Shown: positions 35,467 to 46,777, counted from the stretch's first letter. The stretch: DNA of 64,000 bases from Terriglobia bacterium (GCA_020073205.1 JAIQFR010000011.1:1-64000), one strand, 5' to 3'. Numbers and translations are program-made. Notes: generated from the sequence alone by a model not told the origin.

Positions 35467-36924
35467 ATGACCCTACAACGCCAGAAGTCGAAGGTCGTCC
35501 TCGACTGGTTCAACGTCACCTATCGGAGCCTGGGGTTGGCGGCTGCCGTCGTGACGGCGCTCGCCGCGGTCGCCCTGGCGGCTTACTGGTTCTACTTCGC
35601 CGGGGCCGGCCCGAAGGCCGAGGCCGAAGAGGCGATCGGCCGCGCCGCATCGAGGCTTTCCGAGGCGTCCACGTACCGGGGAGACGAGCGGCTCGACGAG
35701 GTGAGGGCGAGCGCCCGCGCAGCGCTGGACGAAGCGCGCACCGAGTTCGACGGCAAGCGCTGGGACACCTCCCGTGTGGCCGCGATCCGGTCCGAGAACC
35801 TGTCGCAGAAGGCCATCGACATGGCCAGGGGGCAGGGGCTCGTGTCGCAGGAGGTGCGGTTCTACCGGATCGAGGGGGACGTTCGCGTGAAGCGGGCGGG
35901 AGAGTTCGCCTGGGAGTCGGCTGACCGGAAGATGGTGCTGCACCTGGGCGACCAGGTCAAGACGGCGGCCTCGGCGTCGGTGCAGCTCATCTATTTCGAC
36001 GGCACGCTGACGACGATCCAGGCCGGCTCCCTCCTCGAGATCCGCGATCTGTCCGAAGATCCGGCCACCAAGGTCCGAAAGGTGACGGAGAAATTGAATT
36101 GGGGCGAGGCGACCGCCTCGACCCAGAGGAGGAACGTCGAGGGGTCATTCCACGAGGTGGCGACCGAGGCGGCGTCCGCGAGGACCGGGGACGCCGGCGA
36201 GTTCCGGATCGCCTACGACAAGGACTCGAAGAAGGCGACGTTCGACGCGTTCTCCGGCCGCGTCGAGGTGGCGGGGCCGGCCCGTCGCGAGATGCTCGAC
36301 CCCGGCGAGCGGGTCCAGGCTTCGGTGGGGGGCGGGCTGTCGGCCAAGGACGTGCTTCCCGGCGTCCCGCGGCTCATCGCGCCGTCGGACCAGCGGGTCT
36401 TCGCTTACGACGATCCGGCCAAGGCAACGACCACGCTGAGCTGGGAGAAGATCCCGGGGGCCCCGAGATACCATCTCATGATCTCCGACAAGGTGCTCTT
36501 CACCCAGAAGCTGTACGACGCCGAGCGCGACGAAACATCCGTCGTGATCGACGGGGTGGCCTCGGGCTCCTACTACTGGAAGGTGGCGGCGGTATCCGCT
36601 TCGGGCGTCCGCGGGCCGTTCAGCGAGCCGCGGCACTTCCGGGTGACGAGCGAGAGGATCCGCGACCGGGAGGACACGACACCGCCCAAGCTCGAGATCA
36701 CGGATTTCGTCCAGACCGGCCCGATGCTGATCATCAACGGGAAGACCGAGCCCGGCGCCTTGCTCTGGATCGACAGCGAGAAGGTGGACGTGTACGAGGA
36801 CGGCTCGTTCTACGCCGTAATCCGTCTCCGGAAGGAGGGCGTCAACGAGCTCCATTTCGTGGCGCAGGATGCCGCCGGGAACGAGGCGCGGCTGACCCAT
36901 CGGGCCTACGTGGAGTCGTATTGA
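35467..36924 (+). CDS. Membrane-anchored FecR-domain protein with fibronectin-like and Ig-like repeats
   Basis: 485-aa protein. Short cytoplasmic N-terminus, one membrane helix (about 22-46), a helical stalk (50-120), then a FecR-type beta domain (about 130-290) with VRFYRIEGDVRVKRAGEF, LGDQVKTAASASVQL and FDGTLTTIQAGS. A fibronectin-III-like module (about 300-395) and a C-terminal Ig-like module (about 405-485) follow. FecR domains classically sense periplasmic signals for a sigma factor, but none is adjacent. LysM-free FecR proteins may instead be envelope scaffolds. Gap of 146 nt to mreB. Confidence 0.8.
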   Translation: MTLQRQKSKVVLDWFNVTYRSLGLAAAVVTALAAVALAAYWFYFAGAGPKAEAEEAIGRAASRLSEASTYRGDERLDEVRASARAALDEARTEFDGKRWDTSRVAAIRSENLSQKAIDMARGQGLVSQEVRFYRIEGDVRVKRAGEFAWESADRKMVLHLGDQVKTAASASVQLIYFDGTLTTIQAGSLLEIRDLSEDPATKVRKVTEKLNWGEATASTQRRNVEGSFHEVATEAASARTGDAGEFRIAYDKDSKKATFDAFSGRVEVAGPARREMLDPGERVQASVGGGLSAKDVLPGVPRLIAPSDQRVFAYDDPAKATTTLSWEKIPGAPRYHLMISDKVLFTQKLYDAERDETSVVIDGVASGSYYWKVAAVSASGVRGPFSEPRHFRVTSERIRDREDTTPPKLEITDFVQTGPMLIINGKTEPGALLWIDSEKVDVYEDGSFYAVIRLRKEGVNELHFVAQDAAGNEARLTHRAYVESY

Positions 36925-36941
36925 CGCGGGCGATCCGCGGG

Positions 36942-38102
<1,161 letters not shown>

Positions 38103-38135
38103 GCCGCCGGGCCGTCCGCGGGGACGAGGAGTGAC

Positions 38136-38993
38136 ATGCCCGGTCCGGCGCGTGCCCGGACGAACCTGCTGCTGCTCGCGGCGCTCCTCTTCGTCCAGCT
38201 CCTCCTGATGTCCGGGAGCGCGAGGAACGACGCGGGAACCAGCGTGCTCGAGAACGGGCTGGCCCGCGTGAGCCGACCGGTGGTCGGGGCGACCCGGGTG
38301 CTCTCCTCGGGGTTCGCCGGGTTCTTCGGATTCTGGAGGGAGGTCCGCACGGCGAGGGGTGAGAACGTCCGCCTCAAGGCGGAGCTCGGGCGCGTGCGCG
38401 CCGAGCTCGAGCGCTCCAGGGAGCAGTCGCTGGAGAATCAGCGGCTGAGGCGCCTTCTCGGAATGCGGGAGGACCTGGCTCCAAGGTCGGTGGCCGCCTC
38501 GGTGGTGACGACGCACATGACCTCCCAGACCCGGATGGTAGTGCTGGACCGGGGGGCCGAAGCGGGGGTCAAGGCCGACCAGGCGGTGGTCGCGTGGGGA
38601 GGGGCGGTGGGGCGCGTCGTCTTCGCGGGCGGGGAGTTCGCCAAGGTCCGGCTCCTCACCGACCCCAACAGCGGGGTCGCGGGCCTCGTGCAGAGGAGCC
38701 GGGCGGCGGGGATGGTCCTGGGGCGGGGCGACGGGTCTCTCGAGATGCTCTACGTTCCGAAGTACGCCGACGTGGTGATCGGAGACCGTATCGTGACTTC
38801 CGGGCTCGACGGGGTGTTCCCCCGGGGTTTCGGCGTGGGACGGGTGACCCTCGTGGCGGACGTGGCCGGAACGACCAAGGCGATCCGCCTCGAGCCCGAG
38901 GTGGAATTCGGATCGCTCGAGGAGGTGCTCGTGCTCCTGCAGCCGGCGGGAGGCTCCGTTCTGGCGCCGCCCGACGGGGAGGGGGCGCGTTGA
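38136..38993 (+). CDS. mreC: Rod shape-determining protein MreC
   Basis: 285-aa protein: an N-terminal membrane helix (about 9-27), a coiled coil (about 65-105, ENVRLKAELGRVRAELERS) and the beta-barrel MreC domain (from RLLGMREDLAPRSV). It links MreB to the periplasmic synthases. Its TGA overlaps the mreD TTG start by 3 nt. Confidence 0.95.
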   Translation: MPGPARARTNLLLLAALLFVQLLLMSGSARNDAGTSVLENGLARVSRPVVGATRVLSSGFAGFFGFWREVRTARGENVRLKAELGRVRAELERSREQSLENQRLRRLLGMREDLAPRSVAASVVTTHMTSQTRMVVLDRGAEAGVKADQAVVAWGGAVGRVVFAGGEFAKVRLLTDPNSGVAGLVQRSRAAGMVLGRGDGSLEMLYVPKYADVVIGDRIVTSGLDGVFPRGFGVGRVTLVADVAGTTKAIRLEPEVEFGSLEEVLVLLQPAGGSVLAPPDGEGAR

Positions 38994-39487
38994 CGCTGAT
39001 CCGCGCCGTATCGGCGCTCGCCCTCGCCCTCGCCGTCGAGATCGCGATCGGTCGGTGGGCTCCTTCGATCCGCGCTTACGTGGACGTCATGATGGTTCCG
39101 GTCGCCTGGTACGGCATCGTGCGCTCTCAGCGTGCCGCGATGTTCGCAGGATGCATGGCGGGACTCCTCCAGGACGCCTGGTTCGAAACCGGGGCGTTCG
39201 GTATCAACGGGTTCGTGAAGACCCTGCTCGGCTGGGCCCTCGGCGGGCTGGGGGGGAGGTTCGACCTCAACCAGGCGGCGGCTCGGATGGTGGCGGGGGC
39301 CGTGCTCTCGGTGGCCGGCCGCATCCTCGAAGTCGGCCTCCTCAAGCTCCTGGACCGGGCCGCGGGCCCTCTCGTCCCGCTGGAGCTTCTGGTCCGGGCC
39401 GTGGCCGGCGGGTTGCTCGTCGTCCTCGTCTTTGCCATCTTGGATCGTGTGAGGGGCAAGGAGGCAGTCCGGCGCAGGACCGGCTGA
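38990..39487 (+). CDS. mreD: Rod shape-determining protein MreD
   Basis: 165-aa polytopic membrane protein with about five hydrophobic helices (first: SALALALAVEIAIG). MreD has low sequence conservation; identity rests on the position between mreC and mrdA, size and topology, plus AGLLQDAWFETGAFGINGF, a typical MreD stretch. Start is TTG 38990 within the mreC stop (TTGA overlap). Confidence 0.88.
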   Translation: MTLIRAVSALALALAVEIAIGRWAPSIRAYVDVMMVPVAWYGIVRSQRAAMFAGCMAGLLQDAWFETGAFGINGFVKTLLGWALGGLGGRFDLNQAAARMVAGAVLSVAGRILEVGLLKLLDRAAGPLVPLELLVRAVAGGLLVVLVFAILDRVRGKEAVRRRTG

Positions 39488-39491
39488 GCGG

Positions 39492-41372
39492 ATGGACTAC
39501 CGGGAGCGGTGGGAGCACAAGGAGTACCTGCTCGAGCGCCGGCTCGTCCGGCGCGTGACCGTGTTCCACGTCGGAATCGTCCTCCTTCTCCTGGCCTACC
39601 TGCTGACCTTCTGGTACCTCCAGGTGGTCCGGGGAGCCGAGTACGCCCAGCTGGCCGAGAACAACCGGCTGCGGCGGATCCCGATGCCGCCCACGCGCGG
39701 GGTGATCTTCGATCGCCGCAACGAGGTGGTCGCTTCCACCCGCCCCTCCCTGAATCTCGTCCTGAGGCGCGACGGGCTCAAGGACGCCGAAGGGCAGCTC
39801 CGGCGCCTCGAATCGGTTCTCGGCGTCCCCTACGCGGAGCTGCACGACGGCCTCCTCGACATGGAGGATCGTCCGACGTTCGAGCCGCTCGTGGTCAAGG
39901 AGGACGTGGACCTGGGGGACCTGGCGAAGATCGAGGCGCGGAGGGAGTGGTTCCCGTCGGTGGAGGTGGAGCAGACCGCGCGCCGGGACTACCCCGACCG
40001 CCAGTCGGTCGCGCACGCGGTGGGCTACGTCGGAGAGGTGGGCGAGACGCAGCTCCTTGCGCAGCCCACCAACGGAACACTCGAGCTGGGCGACATCGTC
40101 GGCAAGTCCGGCGTGGAGAAGTCCTACGACGATCTCCTTCGGGGCCGGAGGGGATGGAAGCTCGTCACCGTGAACAGCCTCGGCCGACAGCTCGGCGAGG
40201 CGCAGAACGGGCGTGCGCCGGAGGACGGCCGCCAGGTCCGGGTCACCCTCGACCTGAGGCTCCAACGCGCGCTCATGGAAGGGCTGGGGGAGGACGCGGG
40301 CGCCGGGGTGTTCCTCGACCCGTGGACGGGTGACGTGCTCGCCCTGGCCTCGTCGCCCGCGTACGACCCGAACGTGTTCGCCTCCCACGTCACCCCGACG
40401 ATCTGGCAGTCGCTGGTCCACGATCCGAAGCATCCGCTCCAGGACCGTGCCATCGGCAGCTTCTACGCGCCGGGCTCGACGTTCAAGGTGCTGATGTCGA
40501 TCGCGGGGCTCGAGTCGGGGGCGATCTCCCCTTCGACGATCCTCCACTGCGGGGGATCGATCAACATGTACGGCCGACCGTTCCTCTGCTGGAAGAAGGG
40601 GGGGCACGGCTCGGTGGACGTCCACCGAGCGCTGGTCCAATCCTGCAACGTGTTCTTCTACCAGGTCGGTCGATCGACCGGGATCGAGACCATCGCTCGC
40701 TACGCCGACATGTTCAACCTCGGGAGGCCGACCGGGATCGATCTGCCCGGCGAAGCCGCCGGGGTGCTGCCGTCGCCTGCCTGGAAGATGCGGACGCGTG
40801 GGGAGCCCTGGTACGCCGGAGAGACGATCTCGGTGTCGATCGGGCAGGGCATTCTGGGCGTGACACCGGTCCAGATGGCGGTCCTCATGTCGGGGGTCGC
40901 GACCGGGCAGCTCCCGAGTCCCCGGTTGGTAAGGACGGATCGGCCCTCGGAGCCGAAGCCGCTCGCCGTGTCGCTCGGCACGTTCGCGATCGTGAGGAGC
41001 GCGCTCCAAGACGTGGTGGAGGAGGGGACCGGCCGAAAGGCCTCGCTGGGAACCATCTCCGTCGCCGGCAAGACCGGCACCGCGCAGGTCTACAAGAAGT
41101 CCGCGGGGATCGACGCGGACAAGCTGCCGAAGGACGAGCGCGACCACGCCTGGTTCGCCGGGTACGCCCCGGCCGACCGTCCGGAGATCGCGTTCGCCGT
41201 CGTCGTGGAGCACGGCGGGCACGGCGGCACCACCGCCGCCCCCATCGTCAAGAAGGTCCTCGAGGCCTTCTTCGCCGATCGCCTTCCGCCGAAGCAGCCC
41301 CCCGGGGCCCTCGAGGCGGGCCTCGACCGCCGCGCGGAGGCAGCGCGTGCTGACACGCCGCTTCCTCGATAG
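39492..41372 (+). CDS. mrdA: Penicillin-binding protein 2 (peptidoglycan transpeptidase)
   Basis: 626-aa class B PBP. Membrane anchor at about residues 22-44, PBP dimerisation domain with RGVIFDRRNEVVA, then the transpeptidase domain: active-site SxxK in APGSTFK, SxN as SCN in VQSCNVFFY, and KTGT in AGKTGTAQ. It cross-links peptidoglycan in the elongasome with RodA. 3' end overlaps rodA by 26 nt. Confidence 0.96.
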   Translation: MDYRERWEHKEYLLERRLVRRVTVFHVGIVLLLLAYLLTFWYLQVVRGAEYAQLAENNRLRRIPMPPTRGVIFDRRNEVVASTRPSLNLVLRRDGLKDAEGQLRRLESVLGVPYAELHDGLLDMEDRPTFEPLVVKEDVDLGDLAKIEARREWFPSVEVEQTARRDYPDRQSVAHAVGYVGEVGETQLLAQPTNGTLELGDIVGKSGVEKSYDDLLRGRRGWKLVTVNSLGRQLGEAQNGRAPEDGRQVRVTLDLRLQRALMEGLGEDAGAGVFLDPWTGDVLALASSPAYDPNVFASHVTPTIWQSLVHDPKHPLQDRAIGSFYAPGSTFKVLMSIAGLESGAISPSTILHCGGSINMYGRPFLCWKKGGHGSVDVHRALVQSCNVFFYQVGRSTGIETIARYADMFNLGRPTGIDLPGEAAGVLPSPAWKMRTRGEPWYAGETISVSIGQGILGVTPVQMAVLMSGVATGQLPSPRLVRTDRPSEPKPLAVSLGTFAIVRSALQDVVEEGTGRKASLGTISVAGKTGTAQVYKKSAGIDADKLPKDERDHAWFAGYAPADRPEIAFAVVVEHGGHGGTTAAPIVKKVLEAFFADRLPPKQPPGALEAGLDRRAEAARADTPLPR

Positions 41373-42438
41373 CTTCGACTTCCCCACGATGCTCGTCGCG
41401 CTGGCGCTGGGGGGGCTCGGCGTGCTCGCGATCGCCTCCGCCACGCTGGGACAGCCGGCGCGGATCGGGCTCTGGCATGTCCAGCTCGTCTGGCTCGCGA
41501 TCGGTACCGTCGCCGCTCTCGTCGTGGTGGGCGTCGATTACCACGTGTGGGCGGAGTTCTCCCTCGTGGTGCATGGCTTGGTCGTCATCGCCCTCGTGAC
41601 CGTGCTCTTCTTCGGCCGCGAGGTGGCCGGCAATCGCTCCTGGCTCGTGGTCGGCCCCCTGAGCTTCCAGCCCTCCGAGGTCGCCAAGTGGTCGACGTGT
41701 CTCGTCCTCGCCGCGTACCTGTCGGAGCGGGTCCGGGGGAGCATGGGGCTCCGCCAGATCGTGGAGATGGGAGTGATCGTCGGCCTCCCGACGGGGCTCG
41801 TCGCGGCACAGCCCGATACCGGCACGGCGCTGACCTTCGTCCCGATCTACCTGGCGGCGCTGTTGCTGGGCGGGCTGCGGTGGAAGGTGATCCTGATCGT
41901 GCTGCTGCTCGGAGCGCTGCTCGCTCCCGTGGGATGGGGGCACCTCAAGGAGTACCAGAAAGAGCGGATCCTGAATGTCCTGGACCCCGAGCGCGACCCG
42001 TCCGGCATCGGTTACCAGACCCGCCAGTCCAAGATCGCGGTGGGCTCGGGCAAGCTCACCGGCAAGGGGTTGTTCCGGGGGACCCAAAGCCATCTGAACT
42101 TCCTCCCCGCGCAGCACACCGACTTCATTCTCGCGGTCGTCTCGGAGGAACTCGGCTTCGCGGGCGCGGCGACCGTGCTTGCCCTCTTCTACGCGCTCCT
42201 CTACCGCGGCGTGCTGGCGGCGCGTTCTGCGCAGGACCGGCTCGGGAGTTACCTCAGCCTTCTGGTGCTGGCGTGGATCACCGGGCAGCTTGCAATCAAC
42301 GTCGGCATGGTCCTCGGCCTGATGCCCACCATCGGCGTGCCGCTCCCCCTCATGTCGTACGGCGGGACCGCCCTCGTATCGGTCCTGGCCGGCGTCGGCC
42401 TGATCGTCAACGTCCGATCCCGCCGTTTCGTGAACTGA
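41347..42438 (+). CDS. rodA: Rod shape-determining protein RodA (SEDS glycosyltransferase)
   Basis: 363-aa SEDS polymerase with about ten membrane helices. Motifs include GNRSWLVVGPLSFQPSEVAK, QPDTGTALTFVPIY, AQHTDFILAVVSEELGF and PLPLMSYGGTALVS. It polymerises lipid II in partnership with PBP2. GTG start at 41347 within mrdA, indicating coupling. Confidence 0.96.
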   Translation: MLTRRFLDSFDFPTMLVALALGGLGVLAIASATLGQPARIGLWHVQLVWLAIGTVAALVVVGVDYHVWAEFSLVVHGLVVIALVTVLFFGREVAGNRSWLVVGPLSFQPSEVAKWSTCLVLAAYLSERVRGSMGLRQIVEMGVIVGLPTGLVAAQPDTGTALTFVPIYLAALLLGGLRWKVILIVLLLGALLAPVGWGHLKEYQKERILNVLDPERDPSGIGYQTRQSKIAVGSGKLTGKGLFRGTQSHLNFLPAQHTDFILAVVSEELGFAGAATVLALFYALLYRGVLAARSAQDRLGSYLSLLVLAWITGQLAINVGMVLGLMPTIGVPLPLMSYGGTALVSVLAGVGLIVNVRSRRFVN

Positions 42439-42492
42439 GCGGGCTCGGCCTCTCGCGCGGCCCCGGGGGGGGCGGACCCCCGATCTGTTAAC

Positions 42493-45237
42493 ATGGGCCC
42501 TTCGGCACGGTTCCTCACGGAGCAACGCATGGAGGAGGACGGCCGCCGGGGGAACGTGGACGAGGCGCTGCTCCGGCGGATCCTGGGAGGAGTCCAGCGT
42601 CCCTCCCGGTACATCGGGGGCGAGTGGAACTCCATCGTCAAGGACCACCGGAAGGTGGACCTGACCTTCGGCCTCGCGTTCCCCGACGTCTACGAGATCG
42701 GGATGTCCCACTTGGGGTTCCGGATCCTGTATGCGCTCCTGAACCGCCGCGAAGACACCGCCGCCGAGCGGGTGTTCTGCCCCTGGCCCGACATGGCGGA
42801 CTCCCTGCGCCGGCACCGTGCCCCGCTTGCGACCCTGGAGACCGGGACACCGCTCCGCGAGCTCACCGTCCTGGGGTTCTCGCTGCAGTACGAGATGGCC
42901 TTCACGAACGTGCTCGAGATGCTCGACCTGGGCGGGATCCCGCTCCGGGCCGCCGACCGGAGCGATCGCGATCCCCTCGTGATCGCGGGCGGACCGGTGA
43001 CGTTCAACTGCGAGCCGCTCGCGGAGTACCTCGACCTGGTGCTGATCGGCGACGCCGAGGAGGCGCTTCCGGAGACCCTAGATCGGCTGAAAGGGCTCGT
43101 CGCCGCGCGCGCTCCGCGGGAAGAGAGGATCCGCGAGCTGTCCCGGATCGAGGGGATCTACGCCCCGTCCCTCTACCGGCTCGAGCGCGAGCCCGGTCAC
43201 GGCCTGCTGATCCCGGTGGACTCGGGGCTCGCGCCGTGGCCCGTGCGGCGGCGGATCGCCTACGACCTCGACCGCTTTCCCTTTCCCGACCGGATCGTGG
43301 TCCCTCACGGCGAGATCGTCCACGACAGGGTCTCGGTGGAGCTCATGCGGGGCTGTCCCGTCGGATGCCGGTTCTGCCAGGCGGGGTACGTCTATCGGCC
43401 GACGAGGGCCCGCGACCCCAATCAAGTCCGCGACACGGTCATCCGCTCAATCCGGGCCACCGGCTACGACGAGTTCTCCCTCGCCTCGCTCAACTCGGGC
43501 GAGTACCGGGCCGTTCATGGGCTCCTGTCCGACCTCATGGGCCGATTCGAGCGCGAGTCGGTCTCGGTCTCCCTCTCCTCGCTCCACGCCTCCACGATGA
43601 CCCGTGAGCTGGCCGAGCAGATCCGCCGCGTGAGGAAATCGGGGTTCACCATCGCCCCCGAGGCGGGGACACAGCGCCTTCGGGACGTGGTGAACAAGAA
43701 TTTGACCGGAGCACAGATCCTGGAGGCCTGCCGGCTCGCGTTCGAGGCCGGGTGGGACCTGCTCAAGCTCTACTTCATGATCGGCCTCCCCACGGAGACC
43801 GATGCCGACGTCGATGGGATCGTCGACCTGGCCCACGAGATCCTCGGGATCGGTCGACGGGCCGCGAAGGGGCGCCGGGTCGAGATCACCCTGGCCGCCT
43901 CGTCGTTCGTCCCGAAGGCGGTGTCTCCGTTCCAGTGGCTCGGCATGGACCGTCTCCCCAACCTGCGCCGGAAGCAGGAGCGTATCGGCGCCCGCATCCG
44001 CGGAGGGATTCGGTTCAAGCACCACGATGGAGAGACCAGCTTCCTCGAGGCGGTCTTCTCCCGGGGCGACCGCGCTCTCGGCCGAGTCCTCGAGCGGGCC
44101 TGGCGGAGCGGAGCGCGCTTCGACGGGTGGGCGGAGCAGTTCCGCCCGGCGGCCTGGCGGGAGGCGTTCCGCGTGGAGGGCATCGATCCCGAGCGGTACG
44201 CGCACGGGGACTGGGAACCCGATTGGCGCCTCCCATGGGACGTGACGGACTCGCGCGTCGACAGAGACTGGCTGGTGCGGGAGCTTCGGCTGGCGATGGC
44301 CGGCGAATCGCGTCCCCCGTGCGCACCCGACGCGTGCCACGGTTGCGGACCGTTCGCGGGCGAGTGCGTTGGCGGAGGCGTGGCGGCCGCCGCACGCCGG
44401 ACCCTGGACCCATCGATCCCGTTGCTCTCCACCCCGTCGTCTTCCGGCCAGGGGGACGCCGTCGGCGCGGAGGACGCCCTTCCTCCGGTTCCCGGAGGTG
44501 AGACGGACATCGAGGCTCGAGTCGCGGCGGATGCCCCTTCGTACCGTTACCGCGCCCGGTTCCGTAAGAGCGGTCGGCTTCGGTACCTGGGTCACCTCGA
44601 TTTGAGCCGAGCGATCTTGCGAGGGATGCGGCGGGCGCGCTTCCCGCTCGTCTATTCCCGGGGATTCAACCCGAAGCCTCGCGTCTCGTTCGGACCCGCG
44701 CTTCCGGTGGGTGTGGGGTCCGAGGGGGAGTATCTCGATCTCGAGACGCGGGCGCGCCTCGACCCCGACGAGGCGGTCGCGCGGCTCAACGATTCGCTGC
44801 CCGACGGCGTCCGGTTCACGGTGCTCCGGGAGATTCGGCGCGACGTTCCGGCGCTGGGAGGAATGGTCCGGGCGGCGCGCTACCGGGTCCTGGGCGGCGA
44901 CGGGATCGACGTCGGCGGCGCCCTGGAGGCCTTCCGAGCGCGCGGAAGCGTGACCGTGAGGCGCGAGCGCAACGGCAGGCTGAAATCCTGGGACCTCGGT
45001 GAGCAGATACTGTCGCTGGAGCGTACTGGCGCCGACCGGCTGCGGCTCACGCTCGCGCTGGGAGGCGGGGAGGCCTCGATCCGGCCGGACGACGTACTGA
45101 CCGAGATCTTCGGGGAGCGCGCCGGCGACCTGGACGTCATCCGCGAGGATCTTCTCCTCGACTGGGGCGGCCGGTTCCTGAATCCGCTCCTCGCGGCAAC
45201 CGTGGCGGCATCCGATGGCAAGCGAGCTCCTGGTTAG
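42493..45237 (+). CDS. Fused B12-binding-like radical SAM protein (TIGR03960) and DUF2344 (TIGR03936) protein
   Basis: 914-aa fusion. The N-terminal about 610 residues are the TIGR03960 radical SAM protein: a cobalamin-binding-like region, then the [4Fe-4S] motif CPVGCRFC (CxxxCxxC) in MRGCPVGCRFCQAG, ASLNSGEYRAVH and TIAPEAGTQRLRDVVNKN. A Ser/Gly-rich linker leads to the TIGR03936 domain (from about 690: YRYRARFRKSGRLRYLGHLD, GFNPKPRVSFGPALPVG). In many genomes they are adjacent genes before rng or rplU. Function is unproven; a tRNA or ribosome modification is often proposed. Overlaps rng by 23 nt. Confidence 0.92.
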   Translation: MGPSARFLTEQRMEEDGRRGNVDEALLRRILGGVQRPSRYIGGEWNSIVKDHRKVDLTFGLAFPDVYEIGMSHLGFRILYALLNRREDTAAERVFCPWPDMADSLRRHRAPLATLETGTPLRELTVLGFSLQYEMAFTNVLEMLDLGGIPLRAADRSDRDPLVIAGGPVTFNCEPLAEYLDLVLIGDAEEALPETLDRLKGLVAARAPREERIRELSRIEGIYAPSLYRLEREPGHGLLIPVDSGLAPWPVRRRIAYDLDRFPFPDRIVVPHGEIVHDRVSVELMRGCPVGCRFCQAGYVYRPTRARDPNQVRDTVIRSIRATGYDEFSLASLNSGEYRAVHGLLSDLMGRFERESVSVSLSSLHASTMTRELAEQIRRVRKSGFTIAPEAGTQRLRDVVNKNLTGAQILEACRLAFEAGWDLLKLYFMIGLPTETDADVDGIVDLAHEILGIGRRAAKGRRVEITLAASSFVPKAVSPFQWLGMDRLPNLRRKQERIGARIRGGIRFKHHDGETSFLEAVFSRGDRALGRVLERAWRSGARFDGWAEQFRPAAWREAFRVEGIDPERYAHGDWEPDWRLPWDVTDSRVDRDWLVRELRLAMAGESRPPCAPDACHGCGPFAGECVGGGVAAAARRTLDPSIPLLSTPSSSGQGDAVGAEDALPPVPGGETDIEARVAADAPSYRYRARFRKSGRLRYLGHLDLSRAILRGMRRARFPLVYSRGFNPKPRVSFGPALPVGVGSEGEYLDLETRARLDPDEAVARLNDSLPDGVRFTVLREIRRDVPALGGMVRAARYRVLGGDGIDVGGALEAFRARGSVTVRRERNGRLKSWDLGEQILSLERTGADRLRLTLALGGGEASIRPDDVLTEIFGERAGDLDVIREDLLLDWGGRFLNPLLAATVAASDGKRAPG

Positions 45238-46777
45238 TCGTCTCGGCGGGATGACCTGGGCGGCCCTCCGCGAGGACGGGGCCACCGTGGAACTGCGCGT
45301 CGAGCGCGAGGGAGACCGCGGAGCGGTAGGGCGCATCGTCAAGGGGCGAGTGACGCGCGTCCTCCCGGGGATCCAGTCGGCGTTCCTCGACGTCGGTTCC
45401 GGGCGCGACGCGTTCCTCCACGTGGGGGATCTCATGCTTCCCGGCGAGCGTCCATCGGAGCTGGTCCCCGAAGCCGAACTCGAGATCGCGCCCACCGGCG
45501 ACGACGACGCGGAGGAGAGCGAGGAGGGAGACGATCTCGTCCGCGGGGATCCTCGGCCGAGGCCCAAGGTGCGGGCGGGACCGATCGAGGACCGTCTCAG
45601 GGAGGGTCGGGAGCTGCTCGTTCAGGTCGCGAGGGAGGGGATCGGGACGAAGGGCGCCCGGGTTACCTGCTTCGTCGCGCTTCCCGGCCGCTACCTCGTC
45701 TACATGCCGCAGCTCTCGTTCCGCGGGATATCGAGGAAGATCACTGACGCAGAGGAGCGCACCCGCCTTCGCGCGGTTCTCGACGCGCTCCCGCCGTCGC
45801 CGGGCGGCTTCATCGTTCGGACGGCGGGGGAGGGGGCGGAGGAGACCGCGTTCCGCGCCGACGCGGCCATGCTCCGCGCGGAATGGGAGGTGATCCAGGA
45901 GCGTGCCGCCGCGTGTCACGCCCCGTCGGTGGTCCACACCGAGCTCGACTTGCTGCTGCGGCTGCTCCGGGACGCCCCGCGCCAGGGACTCGATCGCATC
46001 GTGCTGGACGATCCGGACTACCACGATCGGGCCATCGCGTACCTGTCGACGCTGGCGCCCGCGCTCGCCGTTCGCGTACGGCTCCACGCGGGCCCCGCCC
46101 CCCTCTTGGAGTCGTTCGGGATCGACCAGGAGATCGAGAGAGCGCTCCGGCCGAAGGTGTGGCTCAGGTCGGGAGGCTACCTGGTCATTCAGCAGACCGA
46201 GGCCCTGGTCAGCATCGACGTCAACACGGGAAAATTCGTGGGCACATCAAGGCCCGAGGAGACCGTGCTCCGGACGAACCTCGAGGCGGCGGCGGAGATC
46301 GGGCGGCAGCTCAGACTCAGGGACCTGGGCGGGATCATCGTCGTGGACTTCATCGACATGGAGTCCCCGGAGAACCGGAAGCAGGTGCTCGATGCGCTGG
46401 AAGCGGCCCTGAGGCGGGATCGAGCGCGGACGAAGGTCGTCGGGCTGAGCGAGCTGGGTCTCGTCCAGCTGACCCGCAAGCGCACGCGGCCGGGAGTCGC
46501 GGCATCCCTGACGCGCTCCTGCCCTCTCTGCGGAGGCCACGGGCGGGTGAAGGCCCCCGAGACCCTCGCACGCGAGGCGCTTTCCGAGGTCCTGCGCTTG
46601 CTGCCGGGGCTCGAAGAGCAAGCGGTGGTCGTTCGAGTCCATCCTGACGTCGCATCCGCGCTCCGGATCGCCTTGGAAACCGCCGGGCCCCTCCTCCTGC
46701 TGACGCAGGCCGCCCGGGTCCGCATCGAGGAAGATCCCGGCGTCCGGCCGGATCGATTCGATGTTCTCGCGCTCTGA
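45215..46777 (+). CDS. rng: Ribonuclease E/G family protein
   Basis: 520-aa endoribonuclease. The N-terminus holds the S1 domain (GRIVKGRVTRVLPGIQSAFLDVG), interrupted by an acidic insert near residues 90-110. The 5'-sensor and DNase-I-like parts follow, with VSIDVNTGKFVG and IIVVDFIDMESPENR carrying catalytic Asp residues. The Zn-link is CPLCGGHG. It lacks the long degradosome tail of RNase E, so RNase G type is likely. It processes rRNA and mRNA. Starts inside the preceding gene. Confidence 0.93.
   Translation: MASELLVSRLGGMTWAALREDGATVELRVEREGDRGAVGRIVKGRVTRVLPGIQSAFLDVGSGRDAFLHVGDLMLPGERPSELVPEAELEIAPTGDDDAEESEEGDDLVRGDPRPRPKVRAGPIEDRLREGRELLVQVAREGIGTKGARVTCFVALPGRYLVYMPQLSFRGISRKITDAEERTRLRAVLDALPPSPGGFIVRTAGEGAEETAFRADAAMLRAEWEVIQERAAACHAPSVVHTELDLLLRLLRDAPRQGLDRIVLDDPDYHDRAIAYLSTLAPALAVRVRLHAGPAPLLESFGIDQEIERALRPKVWLRSGGYLVIQQTEALVSIDVNTGKFVGTSRPEETVLRTNLEAAAEIGRQLRLRDLGGIIVVDFIDMESPENRKQVLDALEAALRRDRARTKVVGLSELGLVQLTRKRTRPGVAASLTRSCPLCGGHGRVKAPETLAREALSEVLRLLPGLEEQAVVVRVHPDVASALRIALETAGPLLLLTQAARVRIEEDPGVRPDRFDVLAL

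Noticed and set aside
42439-42492. Promoter before the radical SAM fusion gene
   Set aside because: GTTAAC next to the ATG has no -35 at a proper distance; co-transcription from the mre promoter is simpler.
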